A stretch of DNA of 64,000 nucleotides from UBA935 sp031556725 (GTDB lineage: Bacteria > Bacillota > Clostridia > Lachnospirales > Lachnospiraceae). Position numbers and translations under genes: made by a program. The notes beneath the pieces were generated by a model that searched no databases, was not told the DNA's origin, and saw only the letters and a program-made list of their open reading frames with translations. Numbering within the stretch: the stretch's first letter is position 1; each line of letters begins with the position of its first letter. Positions 33,317-42,586 of this stretch are shown here, in pieces. The DNA is taken from NCBI GenBank assembly GCA_031556725.1, contig JAVBSL010000003.1, positions 62,001-126,000 of the forward strand. The letters are read 5' to 3'.

Positions 33317-35525
33317 TTTTGCGTCTCCTAAACTGTGTTTCTATCTTATCAAATATTTCGCTGATACTTATGGGCTTACTGACATGGTCATTCATTCCGG
33401 CAACCAGGCACTGGCGGACATCATCCACAAAGGCGTTGGCTGTCATAGCAATAATGGAGATGCTTTTGGCATCCGGATGATCCATACTGCGTATTTTTCT
33501 GGTTGCTTCATATCCGTCCATAACAGGCATGAAAACATCCATCAAAATTAAGTCAAAGTATCCGGGATCACTTTTCTCAAACAACTGAACAGCTTCCATG
33601 CCATTTGCTGCAGTTATAACCAAAGCACCGGCTTGGGCAATGAGCTCCGACGCTATTTCCATATTCAATTCGTTATCTTCGACAATCAGAATCCGGCGGT
33701 CATCAAGACGATATTCTTTTCCCGGCAAGGATTCCATATCGGCAGCAGTATGATAACCGGGAGCAAAATCCTCATAAGGTTCGATCCAACCGGTATTTTC
33801 CCGGGGAGTACTAAAGGGAAGCCGCACAATAAAGCGGGAGTATTCGCCAAGGCTGCTCTCCACCCGGATATCCCCCCCCATCAGTGTGGCAAAATGTTTT
33901 GAAATAGGCAGTCCCAATCCGGCTCCGGCAGCATTTAAGTCGGCAATCCCGATTCCGGAGTCATAGACCTGAAAACAAATCCACGTCTTATTGTTCTTGG
34001 GCGGAAGGGGCTCGACACGTAAAGATATGCGTCCGCCGTCAGATGTAAATTTAACAGCATTGGAAAGAAGGTTGCTTAGTATCTGGTTTAGCCGTGATGA
34101 ATCGCCGATAAGCTTCTCGGGAAATTTTCCGGCAACAATGGTATCAAAGTGAAGTCCCTTATCCATTGCCTGAGGATAGAAAATAGTATTCAGAGACTCC
34201 AGAAGCATACGAAAATCAAATACATTTTCGGTAATTTCAACTTTCCCGCTTTCGATTTTCGACATATCTAAAACATCATTAATCAGCGTAATCAAGTGCT
34301 CGGAAGAAAAACTCATTTTCTGTAAAATATCGGAAAGCTTATCTTTATTATTCAAATTTTGCAATGCAAGGGTATTCATACCAATGATGCCGTTAAGCGG
34401 AGTACGTATTTCATGGGAAACTCTGGACAGAAATTCCTGCTTGGCGACATTAGCAACTTCAGCCCGATTTAAGGCGGCACGAAGCTTATCCTGATATTCA
34501 AAAATTTCTGTTTCATCGGTCAAAACGGCAATATTTTGTGGATTGTTTTTATCAGCAATGTTAAAAGACTGGATAGAAAAAATAATGTCTTCATTGGTGA
34601 CAGGATTGGTAAAGTGGATTTGGTCAACCCATCCGTATTCGTCCGGATTACTATAAGAACCGAGGATTTTCAGCAGGTCTTCCTGGGGCAGACAATGGCT
34701 GAAAATAAGCGGATTGGACATTAATTCAGCCTTGCTTGTGCCCATAATTCGTTCTACATTATCAGAAATATAAGTAAATTTGCCGCGATTGATATCTCTG
34801 ATAAAAATAATATTTTCAATATTGTTGGTAACCAAATCAAATAAATTATTTTTTTCTTCAATCATCCGGTTTTTCATTTTTAATGTTTTTCGATATAAGA
34901 AAATGATAAAAATAAAACTAATCAAAATTGCCGTTGCCCATATAAGCATTAACCGCCTGGTATGAACAGCGCTGTTGTAAAAAGTATGAAAATGAGATTT
35001 AGCACCTTCTGTAATACGCTCTAAGGAGTCAAATATTTCTTGGTTAGTCGTTATAATATCGCTATATCCTGAAGCGGTAATTTCATCGGAACTGCGTGTA
35101 TCGGTTTCGGCATAAGCCAATAAGCTTACCTGCAGAGACTGCAGACGGTAAAGATTTTCACTTAGCGTAAGGAAGTCTTCATGGCTGCCCAAATACTGTG
35201 TGTCAATGACGGAAAGGGCATCATCAAATTGCGGTATAATGGAATTAATATTTTTTCGGACATCCGCAACGGATGCTTCGGTATTATCGTAAAGAAGACG
35301 GTCAACTTGGGCCTGCATATTTCCGGTGGCGGTACGGATGTCACCGACAGCAAGCAATATTTTATAAGGATGCTCCATAATCTGATTTACTTGATTCATA
35401 AGATGTCTTGTACTGAGAATGGTCACAATAAAAAAGGCAATTACTAAAGCTACTACGGCAGCAATTGAAAAACGAGATATAAATGTCAAACGTTCATTAG
35501 TTAGCAAATCAAACTTTTTTTTCAA
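33306..35525 (-). CDS. Hybrid sensor histidine kinase with shortened ATP lid
   Basis: A 739-residue membrane protein: membrane segment (15-37), extracellular helical sensor (40-190), second membrane segment (192-212), coiled coil, PAS (about 225-350), HisKA with RVSHEIRTPLNG, HATPase and a receiver (about 610-730, phosphorylatable Asp in LILMDVFMPVMDG). In the ATPase the G1 box DSGIGI is followed after only seven residues by GAGLGL; the roughly 17-residue F box and lid seen in the neighbouring hybrid kinase are missing. The frame is intact. Start is TTG 35525 with GAGG upstream. It overlaps argC and probably shares its transcript. Confidence 0.87.
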   Translation of the reverse strand: MKKKFDLLTNERLTFISRFSIAAVVALVIAFFIVTILSTRHLMNQVNQIMEHPYKILLAVGDIRTATGNMQAQVDRLLYDNTEASVADVRKNINSIIPQFDDALSVIDTQYLGSHEDFLTLSENLYRLQSLQVSLLAYAETDTRSSDEITASGYSDIITTNQEIFDSLERITEGAKSHFHTFYNSAVHTRRLMLIWATAILISFIFIIFLYRKTLKMKNRMIEEKNNLFDLVTNNIENIIFIRDINRGKFTYISDNVERIMGTSKAELMSNPLIFSHCLPQEDLLKILGSYSNPDEYGWVDQIHFTNPVTNEDIIFSIQSFNIADKNNPQNIAVLTDETEIFEYQDKLRAALNRAEVANVAKQEFLSRVSHEIRTPLNGIIGMNTLALQNLNNKDKLSDILQKMSFSSEHLITLINDVLDMSKIESGKVEITENVFDFRMLLESLNTIFYPQAMDKGLHFDTIVAGKFPEKLIGDSSRLNQILSNLLSNAVKFTSDGGRISLRVEPLPPKNNKTWICFQVYDSGIGIADLNAAGAGLGLPISKHFATLMGGDIRVESSLGEYSRFIVRLPFSTPRENTGWIEPYEDFAPGYHTAADMESLPGKEYRLDDRRILIVEDNELNMEIASELIAQAGALVITAANGMEAVQLFEKSDPGYFDLILMDVFMPVMDGYEATRKIRSMDHPDAKSISIIAMTANAFVDDVRQCLVAGMNDHVSKPISISEIFDKIETQFRRRKNEA

Positions 35526-35604
35526 TATTTTATCCTCAGTACTTTCTTTATTTATATAAAAATAACATTAGATACTTAATTAGTCAATGGATTACATCCT
35601 TTTG

Positions 35605-35633
35605 TTGACAAATAATTAACGTAAAGATAGTAT
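35605..35633 (+). promoter_or_regulatory. Promoter of the FUSC-type gene
   Basis: TTGACA (35605-35610), 17 bases, TAGTAT (35628-35633), about 38 bases upstream of the ATG. Confidence 0.65.
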
Positions 35634-35670
35634 AAATATTGTAAGATAGTGCAAAAAGAATGAGGAACGG

Positions 35671-36684
35671 ATGTCACATCAAAAACTGAAAATAAAAAAG
35701 TTATTAATAAAATCACTGAAAATTGCAATAGGAAGTGTGGCGGCCATATTGATTGCGTCATGGCTTGGATTGGAGTTTGCAACGTCGGCGGGAATCATAA
35801 CCCTTTTATCCGTGGTCAGTACAAAATGGGATACCCTGAAGCTTTCAGCGGAACGAATCCTTTCTTTTTTTGCGGTAATATTAATTGCCTTTGCTACTTA
35901 CCCGTTTATTGATAATGACTGGATTGCATATGGTATATTTATTTTTGCCACGGTATTGCTCAGCGGTCTTTTGGGAATTGAAAGTACCATATCTACCAAT
36001 GCCGTGGTAGGGACCCATTTTCTGATGACCCACGATCACAGTATCGCATTTATTTATAATGAGTTTTTACTGGTTTTGATCGGTACGTCACTGGCGGTAA
36101 TCTTAAATCTGATGAATGGAAATGGCAGTCAGAAAAAGAAGCTGCTGTATGATATGCGGTATGTAGAAGAAAACCTGCGGATGATTCTGGATGAATTGGC
36201 AGATTATCTTAGGAATGATGAGAAGGAAAAAAATGTCTGGCAGGATATTGAAGCATTGGAAAAGCACTTGGATTATTCCCTTGAGTGTGCTCAGGAATAT
36301 CAGGGCAATACCTTTGCATCCCATCCGGGATATTATATTCAATACATGGAGATGCGCAGCAGACAGTGCAGTATTCTTTATAATCTGCATAGTGAGATCA
36401 ATAAGATCAGAGAGCTTCCGGTACAAGCAGAGATAGTGGCCGATTACATGAGTTATATGCGAAATTACATATTGGAGCACAATGTACCGGATATGCAGGA
36501 ACAGGAATTAAAAAGAATTATCAATGCCATGCGGCAGGAACCCCTTCCGGCAACCAGAGAAGATTTCGAGAATATGGCTATTTTACATCATATATTAATG
36601 GACCTTGAGGAATTTTTAGTGTATAAAAGGCACTTCATAGAATCCTTGAGTGAAAAGCAAAGACGGATATATTGGAATTCATAA
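35671..36684 (+). CDS. Aromatic acid exporter (FUSC/ArAE) family membrane protein
   Basis: A 337-residue protein with about four or five hydrophobic segments in residues 15-155 (IAIGSVAAILIASWLGLEF, GIITLLSVVSTKWDT) and a long helical cytoplasmic C-terminal half, the ArAE_1 plus C-terminal domain layout. Related proteins may export aromatic acids, but the substrate is unproven. AGGAACGG precedes the ATG. It is convergent with the orphan LytTR regulator, 11 bases away. Confidence 0.8.
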   Translation: MSHQKLKIKKLLIKSLKIAIGSVAAILIASWLGLEFATSAGIITLLSVVSTKWDTLKLSAERILSFFAVILIAFATYPFIDNDWIAYGIFIFATVLLSGLLGIESTISTNAVVGTHFLMTHDHSIAFIYNEFLLVLIGTSLAVILNLMNGNGSQKKKLLYDMRYVEENLRMILDELADYLRNDEKEKNVWQDIEALEKHLDYSLECAQEYQGNTFASHPGYYIQYMEMRSRQCSILYNLHSEINKIRELPVQAEIVADYMSYMRNYILEHNVPDMQEQELKRIINAMRQEPLPATREDFENMAILHHILMDLEEFLVYKRHFIESLSEKQRRIYWNS

Positions 36685-36695
36685 AAATGTAGTGC

Positions 36696-37409
36696 CTATT
36701 TTTTGTCGAAAATCCATTTGAAATATTTATTCTGAAATTCCTTAAAATCTTTGGGAATGGAAATCTGTACACCATCCTGCATAACTACAGAACGATTTTC
36801 ACAGGCAATGATATAATCCATATTAATGATGAAGCTCCGATTATTATGAGTCATCCGGGAGTCACTGAGGAGAAGGGCGGAATAATCGCGGAGGGTAGCA
36901 TATATGGTAACAACTTCTCCGTTTATAAGGTGAAAGTTCAGATTATGCTTTATCACTTCCACATAAATCAATTCGGAAAATAAAATGAAACGCTTTCCTG
37001 CTTTTCTTGAAACCCGAAAACCGGCAGTATCACTGTCAGTGAGGGTACATCTTATTTCATCCATAACTTTTTGCAGGGATTCCCTGGTAGCCGGCTTAAG
37101 CAGATAAGAAAAGGCCTTTACAGAATAGGATTGTGTGGCGAAATCATTGACGCTGGTCAGAAAAACCAGAAAGCCGTTAAATCCATAGGAGCGAATTTTC
37201 GCGGCTAATTCGATGCCGGTGGTTTTGGGCATCATAATATCCAGAAAAACAATATCAACAGTATTTCCGTCAATAATATAGGCGGCAGCCTCAGCAGGGT
37301 TATCAAAAGAAATCAGGGACAATTCGTCTTCCGGATAACAATCATATATTACCTTGGTAAAGTTGTTTAAATCTTCGACACAATCATCGCAAATTAATAT
37401 TTTAATCAA
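36696..37409 (-). CDS. Orphan LytTR-type response regulator
   Basis: A 237-residue regulator with a receiver (ILICDDCVED, phosphorylatable Asp in IVFLDIMMPKT, Lys in FSYLLKPAT) and a LytTR domain (FSELIYVEVIKHNLNFHL, MTHNNRSFIINMDYI). I place the start at TTG 37409, with GGGGG seven bases upstream; a GTG at 37427 is the alternative. No kinase gene adjoins it, so its partner must be elsewhere. Confidence 0.83.
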   Translation of the reverse strand: MIKILICDDCVEDLNNFTKVIYDCYPEDELSLISFDNPAEAAAYIIDGNTVDIVFLDIMMPKTTGIELAAKIRSYGFNGFLVFLTSVNDFATQSYSVKAFSYLLKPATRESLQKVMDEIRCTLTDSDTAGFRVSRKAGKRFILFSELIYVEVIKHNLNFHLINGEVVTIYATLRDYSALLLSDSRMTHNNRSFIINMDYIIACENRSVVMQDGVQISIPKDFKEFQNKYFKWIFDKK

Positions 37410-37611
37410 AATACTACCCCCTTGCACCTATTATATAAAATTGTAAGATAATAAAAATAATTATGCAACCAAACAAAATAACTTTCGTGCCGGTTTGGTG
37501 GCTTTTGGTGCGGGTTGCGGATTACTTGCTTTTTTTTTGAAAAAAATATGGTAGAATGTTTCATTATACAAAATTGTTTACTTATGTTTTACGACAGAGA
37601 AAGGTAGATGT

Positions 37612-39690
37612 ATGATGAAAGAAAATCAGAAGAAATCACGTTTATTTTCAAAAGAGAGTATATCCGGTCAGTTTACTTTTTTAGTACTCACGATTGTCGC
37701 AAGTCTTGTTATTGTTATTTCACTGCTTACATATGTCTTGTTGGTAACTACGTATCACAAGCAAATCAATGATGATATCAGTCAAACATCGGATTCTATC
37801 GGTCAGACGGTAGAAGCTTTTATGGAAGGTTCTTATAGTTTGGTAACGGAGCTTGCGGTGAGTCCCACAATCCTGACCATGGATGGGGAAACGCAGGAGC
37901 CTGTTTTAGTGGATTGTGCAGCACGCAATGATTACCTGGAGCTTTTATATGTGCAGGGTATGGATGGCATGCAGACAGCCCGTTCCACCGGAACACTGGG
38001 TGATCGCGGAAACCGCTGGTGGTTTTTGCAGGTGGCGGCAGACCAGCAGGCTTTTGTATCTAAGTCTTATTATTCGGTAGGAACCAATATGCCTTGTACG
38101 TCCATCTTTGTTCCGATGTATCGCGATAATGCCATGGTAGGTATTTTTGGTGCGGACCTTAAGCTGGGTTCCATCCAACAATTGATTGAACAATTTTCGG
38201 ACGAGAAAAACGGAAAGTATTCTTATATTATAGATGGTGAAGGGGTGGTAATGGCTCATCCCGACAGCACTTATCTGGAAGAACTGCAAAACTTTAAGAC
38301 CATGACCCGGACGGTAGCAAAGAAGGATGCCACCGGAAATACCATTGTGGAAGACAATGCAGTGGTAACCGAAGAAGAAAGCTTTACCATATCCAAGCAG
38401 TATAAAGAGAGCATTGACAGTGTTATGGCCGGACAAAGCGGTGTAAGTAAAATCAGAGAAAAGGGTATTACTTACTTTATCAGCTATACACCGATTCGTT
38501 TACCGGGGACTTCAGATTCGTGGTCGGTGGTTACGCTTCAGAAGAGCAGCACGGCAATGCGGGTTGTATATCAGGTAATTATCGTGGTGATACTGGTATC
38601 GGCTTTGATTGCCGTATTGGGTGTATGGATTATAATGCTTCTGGTTAAACGAATCACTCAACCGCTGGTAAAAATGTCTGAGGTGGCAGAACAGTTGGCG
38701 GAAGGCGATTTTCAAGTAGAGATTGATTATGTATCCAATAATGAAGTGGGTATTTTAGCCAGGTCATTGGCAGTATTTATTAAGCGCTTACGAGATGTTA
38801 TCGGTGATGTGGACAGAGTGCTGGGTGAGATTGCCGACGGTAACATTATGGCGGCCCCCGGACAGGAATATTTGGGAGAATTTACTTCTATCGGGAGTGC
38901 TATCCGGCGCATCAGTGCATCTTTGAAGGCCACCCTAACGCAGATTGATGAAGCATCCGGACAAGTATCGGGAGGTTCGGTAGAGATGAAGGAAAGCGCC
39001 ATAGAATTATCCCATGCCGCCGATACTTCCACCCAGTTGATTCAGAAGCTGTTAGGAACTTTCGATGAATTGCGGGAAGGCATTATTGGCATTGGACAGC
39101 AGGCAGCCGAGGTAAGCAAGGTTGCCAAGTCTTCCAGTCAGGAAGTGGCGGAATGTAATCAGGTTATGGGTGAAATGACCCATGCCATGGATGATATCAG
39201 AAGCAGTTCCGATGAAATTAAGAAGATTATTAAGACTATTGAAGATATTGCTAACCGCACCAATACCCTTTCCCTGAACGCATCCATTGAAGCGGCTCGT
39301 GCCGGTGAAGCCGGAAAAGGCTTTGCAGTAGTGGCCGAACAGGTTCGCGATCTGGCCGCCCAAAGCCGGGAAGCCGCCCAGAATACGGGTACATTAATTG
39401 CAGCCACACTGGAAGCGGTGGAGAACGGAGCTAGTGTAGCCAACCGCACGGCTCAGATACTGAAACAGATTGTGGAAGGAACCGAGGGGATTGCGGTTTC
39501 TATCGAAGAAATTTCCGATGCAACTGCCGGTCAGGCCGATTCGCTATCACAAATTACCGGTGGCATTACCGAAATTTCTGATGTTGTAAAGACTACATCA
39601 GAGGCATCCAGGCAGAGTGCGCAAGCCAGTACAGAGCTCTCGGAACAAGCAAAGATGTTAAAAGATCTGACCAGTGAATTTCAACTGTAG
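37612..39690 (+). CDS. Methyl-accepting chemotaxis protein
   Basis: A 692-residue chemoreceptor: membrane segment (24-46), extracellular dCache-type sensor (about 50-325, with RWWFLQVA and GADLKL), second membrane segment (330-352), HAMP (about 353-405) and the cytoplasmic signalling hairpin with the conserved tip around IANRTNTLSLNASIEAARAG. The dCache domain usually binds amino acids or similar small ligands. GAGAAAGG is upstream; ATG 37612 and 37615 are both possible starts. The 184-base region before it has a structured, T-rich segment. It implies a motile or at least chemosensory cell. Confidence 0.93.
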   Translation: MMKENQKKSRLFSKESISGQFTFLVLTIVASLVIVISLLTYVLLVTTYHKQINDDISQTSDSIGQTVEAFMEGSYSLVTELAVSPTILTMDGETQEPVLVDCAARNDYLELLYVQGMDGMQTARSTGTLGDRGNRWWFLQVAADQQAFVSKSYYSVGTNMPCTSIFVPMYRDNAMVGIFGADLKLGSIQQLIEQFSDEKNGKYSYIIDGEGVVMAHPDSTYLEELQNFKTMTRTVAKKDATGNTIVEDNAVVTEEESFTISKQYKESIDSVMAGQSGVSKIREKGITYFISYTPIRLPGTSDSWSVVTLQKSSTAMRVVYQVIIVVILVSALIAVLGVWIIMLLVKRITQPLVKMSEVAEQLAEGDFQVEIDYVSNNEVGILARSLAVFIKRLRDVIGDVDRVLGEIADGNIMAAPGQEYLGEFTSIGSAIRRISASLKATLTQIDEASGQVSGGSVEMKESAIELSHAADTSTQLIQKLLGTFDELREGIIGIGQQAAEVSKVAKSSSQEVAECNQVMGEMTHAMDDIRSSSDEIKKIIKTIEDIANRTNTLSLNASIEAARAGEAGKGFAVVAEQVRDLAAQSREAAQNTGTLIAATLEAVENGASVANRTAQILKQIVEGTEGIAVSIEEISDATAGQADSLSQITGGITEISDVVKTTSEASRQSAQASTELSEQAKMLKDLTSEFQL

Positions 39691-39721
39691 ATGAAAAATT
39701 AATGTTTTTGTAAAATAATGC

Positions 39722-39750
39722 TTGACTATAAATGTAAAGTAAACTATTCT
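39722..39750 (+). promoter_or_regulatory. Promoter of the Nat-like ABC operon
   Basis: TTGACT (39722-39727), 17 bases, TATTCT (39745-39750). The left arm of a 15-base inverted repeat fills the spacer, so a bound protein would block polymerase. Confidence 0.6.
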
Positions 39751-39775
39751 TTTAAAGAGGAGTTTACTTTACATT
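39731..39775. promoter_or_regulatory. 15-base inverted repeat over the ABC promoter
   Basis: AATGTAAAGTAAACT (39731-39745) and AGTTTACTTTACATT (39761-39775) are perfect inverted copies. The arms flank the -10 and the start of transcription. Four T follow the right arm, so a hairpin attenuator is an alternative to a repressor operator; the position within the promoter favours an operator. Confidence 0.6.
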
Positions 39776-39797
39776 TTTTGTATAAGGAGGAATAAGT

Positions 39798-40592
39798 GTG
39801 ATTCAGGCAAAGGAATTAAGCAAAGCATTCACCAGGACAATAATGGCGGAAGGCGAGAAGGAAAAAAAACGTAATAAGAAAAGGACAAAAGAAGAATTTT
39901 ATGCAGTGGATAAAATTTCTTTTCAGGTTAAAGAAGGGGAAATTCTGGGAATTTTAGGACCAAACGGAGCCGGCAAGACCACTTTGCTCAGAATGTTGGG
40001 TAATCTGATGGAGCCGACGGACGGAGAGGTAGTAATTACCGATAAAACTGGTGAAGAAATTACCGATGTGGTGGAAAAGAAACGCTGTATCGGGTATCTG
40101 TCGGGTAACACGAAGCTGTATCACCGGTTAAGTACCAGAGAAATGCTTACCATGCTGGGGGAGATTTATGGGTTGAGCAAAGAAGAATGTGATGCCCGGA
40201 TCGAAGCTATTTTTGAAGTGCTGGATATGAAGGATTTTGGCGACAATCGAATCGAGAGATTATCAACCGGCCAGACGCAGCGGGCCTCTATTGCCCGGTG
40301 CCTGATTCATTCGCCATCTATCTATATCTTTGATGAACCCACCCTGGGACTGGATATTTTGAGTGCGGATGCGATAATTGACTTTATGAAACAGCAAAAG
40401 GAGGAAGGCAAAACAGTTTTGTATTCCACTCATTACATGGAAGAAGCTCAGTTTTTGTGCGATCGCATCGTGATGATTCATAAGGGACGTATCATTGCCC
40501 AGGGAACGCCGGAGGAGATTATGGCAACAACCGGAACGGCTAACTTGCGGGCAGCATTTCACGCTGTTATGGAGGGGGTAAACAAAGAATGA
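39798..40592 (+). CDS. ABC transporter ATP-binding protein (NatA-like)
   Basis: A 264-residue ATPase with Walker A GPNGAGKTT, signature LSTGQTQRASIARC and Walker B IYIFDEPTLGLD. A lysine-rich insertion (residues 18-32) separates the first strand from the rest. It resembles NatA of Na+-efflux or peptide-stress ABC systems. Start is GTG 39798 with AAGGAGG upstream. It overlaps the permease gene by four bases (ATGA). Confidence 0.88.
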   Translation: MIQAKELSKAFTRTIMAEGEKEKKRNKKRTKEEFYAVDKISFQVKEGEILGILGPNGAGKTTLLRMLGNLMEPTDGEVVITDKTGEEITDVVEKKRCIGYLSGNTKLYHRLSTREMLTMLGEIYGLSKEECDARIEAIFEVLDMKDFGDNRIERLSTGQTQRASIARCLIHSPSIYIFDEPTLGLDILSADAIIDFMKQQKEEGKTVLYSTHYMEEAQFLCDRIVMIHKGRIIAQGTPEEIMATTGTANLRAAFHAVMEGVNKE

Positions 40593-42586
40593 ATACAACC
40601 AGAGTAAAAGCATTGTTAAAAAGAGAAATTACAGATGTCCTGAGGGATAAGAAAACCTTGATTATGATGGTGGTGGTACCAATTTTTCTGTATCCTTTGC
40701 TGATTATTGTGATGAGCCTGATTATGTCGGCCATGACCGGAACTTCCGGTGAGAAGGTATATAAAATTGCATTTGTGGATGCACCTGCGGAAAGTGTTCG
40801 TGCCATAGAAGACATTATGGTTAGGGAAAATGAAGAAACGAAGTTCCGGTTCAGCCTTTCAAAAGACCGGGAGGAAGCAGTCAGCCGATTGAATGAACAG
40901 GAGATACATGCGTTTGTGATAGTAACTGATGAAAAGCTATATCAGATTAATTATTTGTCAGCAAAGAACGATTCCAGTCTGGTAACCGGCATGGTTCGGG
41001 AGGCAATGGAAATTTATCTGGAGGATTTACGGGCAGAACAGGTGGAAGCAAAGGGACTGGATAAGGATGAAATACTGCAGCCCATTACCTTTGAAAGAGA
41101 AGATTTGTCTACCTCGGAAGAAACCATGGGCAGCATTATGGGCGGAGTTATTCCGGTACTGATGATCATCAGTATCGTAATGGGTGCTATCTATCCGGCG
41201 ATTGATGTAACGGCCGGTGAAAAAGAAAGAGGAACCCTGGAGACCCTGATCACACTGCCGGTAACCAGCTTTGAAATGATCATGAGCAAGTTCCTGGCGG
41301 TTGCCATGGTGGCTTGTGTTTCGGCTTTATTGAATATTATTTCCATGGGTTTTGCATTGGGCTTTATGGGTAGTATGATGTCGGAGGAAATGGGCATTGC
41401 CGATCTGCAAATAACCAGCTTCCTGCCAGCCGTATTGGTAACAGTAGTAGTGATGCTGTTCTTTGCTCTCTTCGTCACCGCCATCTGCCTTTTTGTCTGT
41501 CTTTTTGCCAAAAGCTTTAAAGAGGCAAATAACTATGCAACGCCGGTAATGCTGGTGTTTATGCTGACGGGCTATATGGCCATGCTTCCGAATCTGGAAT
41601 TAACCTTGATGACGGCCGGGATACCTATTGTTAATACGGCTTTAATGGTAAAACAGCTATTCCAGCTTCATTATGACTATGCTTTGTTTGGGGTTGTGCT
41701 GGTGAGCAATGCGGCATATAGCTTTCTGATGATGTGGCTGCTGGGAAAAGTATATAACAGTGAAGCGGTTTTGTTTGGCGAAGGATTTTCCGGTGTCAAG
41801 CTGTTTACCAGACGCAGCGAGATGAAGAAAGGACAGATGCCGGGCTTAGGGGATGTGGTATTGCTGATCTGCTGTATTTTCTTAGTAATATTTTACCTGG
41901 GATCAATTGCCCAGATGAAGCTGGGCTTTGGCGGAGTGGTAGTGAATCAGGCCATCATACTGGCAGTGCCGATTGGATATGCATGGTATTTGAAAAGTGA
42001 CTGGAAACGGTTATTTTCGATAAAAGTGCCTAAAGTCCGCCAAATGATCGGTGCAGTAATCTTATGGGGCGGTGCTTATTGCATTATGGCAGCTTTAGTT
42101 CCGGCTTTAACAGCAATTATGCCGGAAAGCACCAAAGCGGTAAGTGAGACCTTTCAACCATTTGCTGAGCAGCCCTTGGCAGTGCTGTGGCTGGTCATTG
42201 CTTTGATGCCGGCAATCGGAGAAGAATTGCTGTTCCGTGGTTTTATCTTTGGAACACTTAGGGAAAAGGTAAAACCATTAATGGTAATATTGATTACCAG
42301 TGCAGCATTTGCCCTTTTCCATATGAGTCTGATCAAATTCTTTACTACTTTTATTTTAGGGCTTGCCCTGGTCCTGGCAGTACAAACAAGCGGAAGTATT
42401 TTTACCGGTATGCTGATCCACCTGGTTAATAACACCTTGTCGGTAATCATTATTAAATATCCGTTACTGTTTGAAGAAGCTCCCATATTGGGAAGTGGTA
42501 ATATGCATCCTTTACAGAATGTTGTCTTAGCAGCGGCAGGTCTGATTATCGCTGCCCTGGGACTTAGGCTACAGAAGACTTCGTAA
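40589..42586 (+). CDS. NatB-like ABC permease fused to a CPBP intramembrane protease
   Basis: A 665-residue membrane protein. Residues 1-400 are an ABC-2/NatB permease with an extracytoplasmic domain after the first membrane segment. Residues about 440-660 are a CPBP (CAAX protease/bacteriocin-processing) domain with its motifs: GEELLFRGF (EExxxR), FALFHMS and HLVNN. CPBP proteases in Firmicutes are often linked with bacteriocin immunity. Fusion with NatB is known in clostridia, and suggests combined sensing/cleavage and efflux at the membrane. It is coupled to the ATPase by an ATGA overlap. Confidence 0.87.
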   Translation: MNTTRVKALLKREITDVLRDKKTLIMMVVVPIFLYPLLIIVMSLIMSAMTGTSGEKVYKIAFVDAPAESVRAIEDIMVRENEETKFRFSLSKDREEAVSRLNEQEIHAFVIVTDEKLYQINYLSAKNDSSLVTGMVREAMEIYLEDLRAEQVEAKGLDKDEILQPITFEREDLSTSEETMGSIMGGVIPVLMIISIVMGAIYPAIDVTAGEKERGTLETLITLPVTSFEMIMSKFLAVAMVACVSALLNIISMGFALGFMGSMMSEEMGIADLQITSFLPAVLVTVVVMLFFALFVTAICLFVCLFAKSFKEANNYATPVMLVFMLTGYMAMLPNLELTLMTAGIPIVNTALMVKQLFQLHYDYALFGVVLVSNAAYSFLMMWLLGKVYNSEAVLFGEGFSGVKLFTRRSEMKKGQMPGLGDVVLLICCIFLVIFYLGSIAQMKLGFGGVVVNQAIILAVPIGYAWYLKSDWKRLFSIKVPKVRQMIGAVILWGGAYCIMAALVPALTAIMPESTKAVSETFQPFAEQPLAVLWLVIALMPAIGEELLFRGFIFGTLREKVKPLMVILITSAAFALFHMSLIKFFTTFILGLALVLAVQTSGSIFTGMLIHLVNNTLSVIIIKYPLLFEEAPILGSGNMHPLQNVVLAAAGLIIAALGLRLQKTS

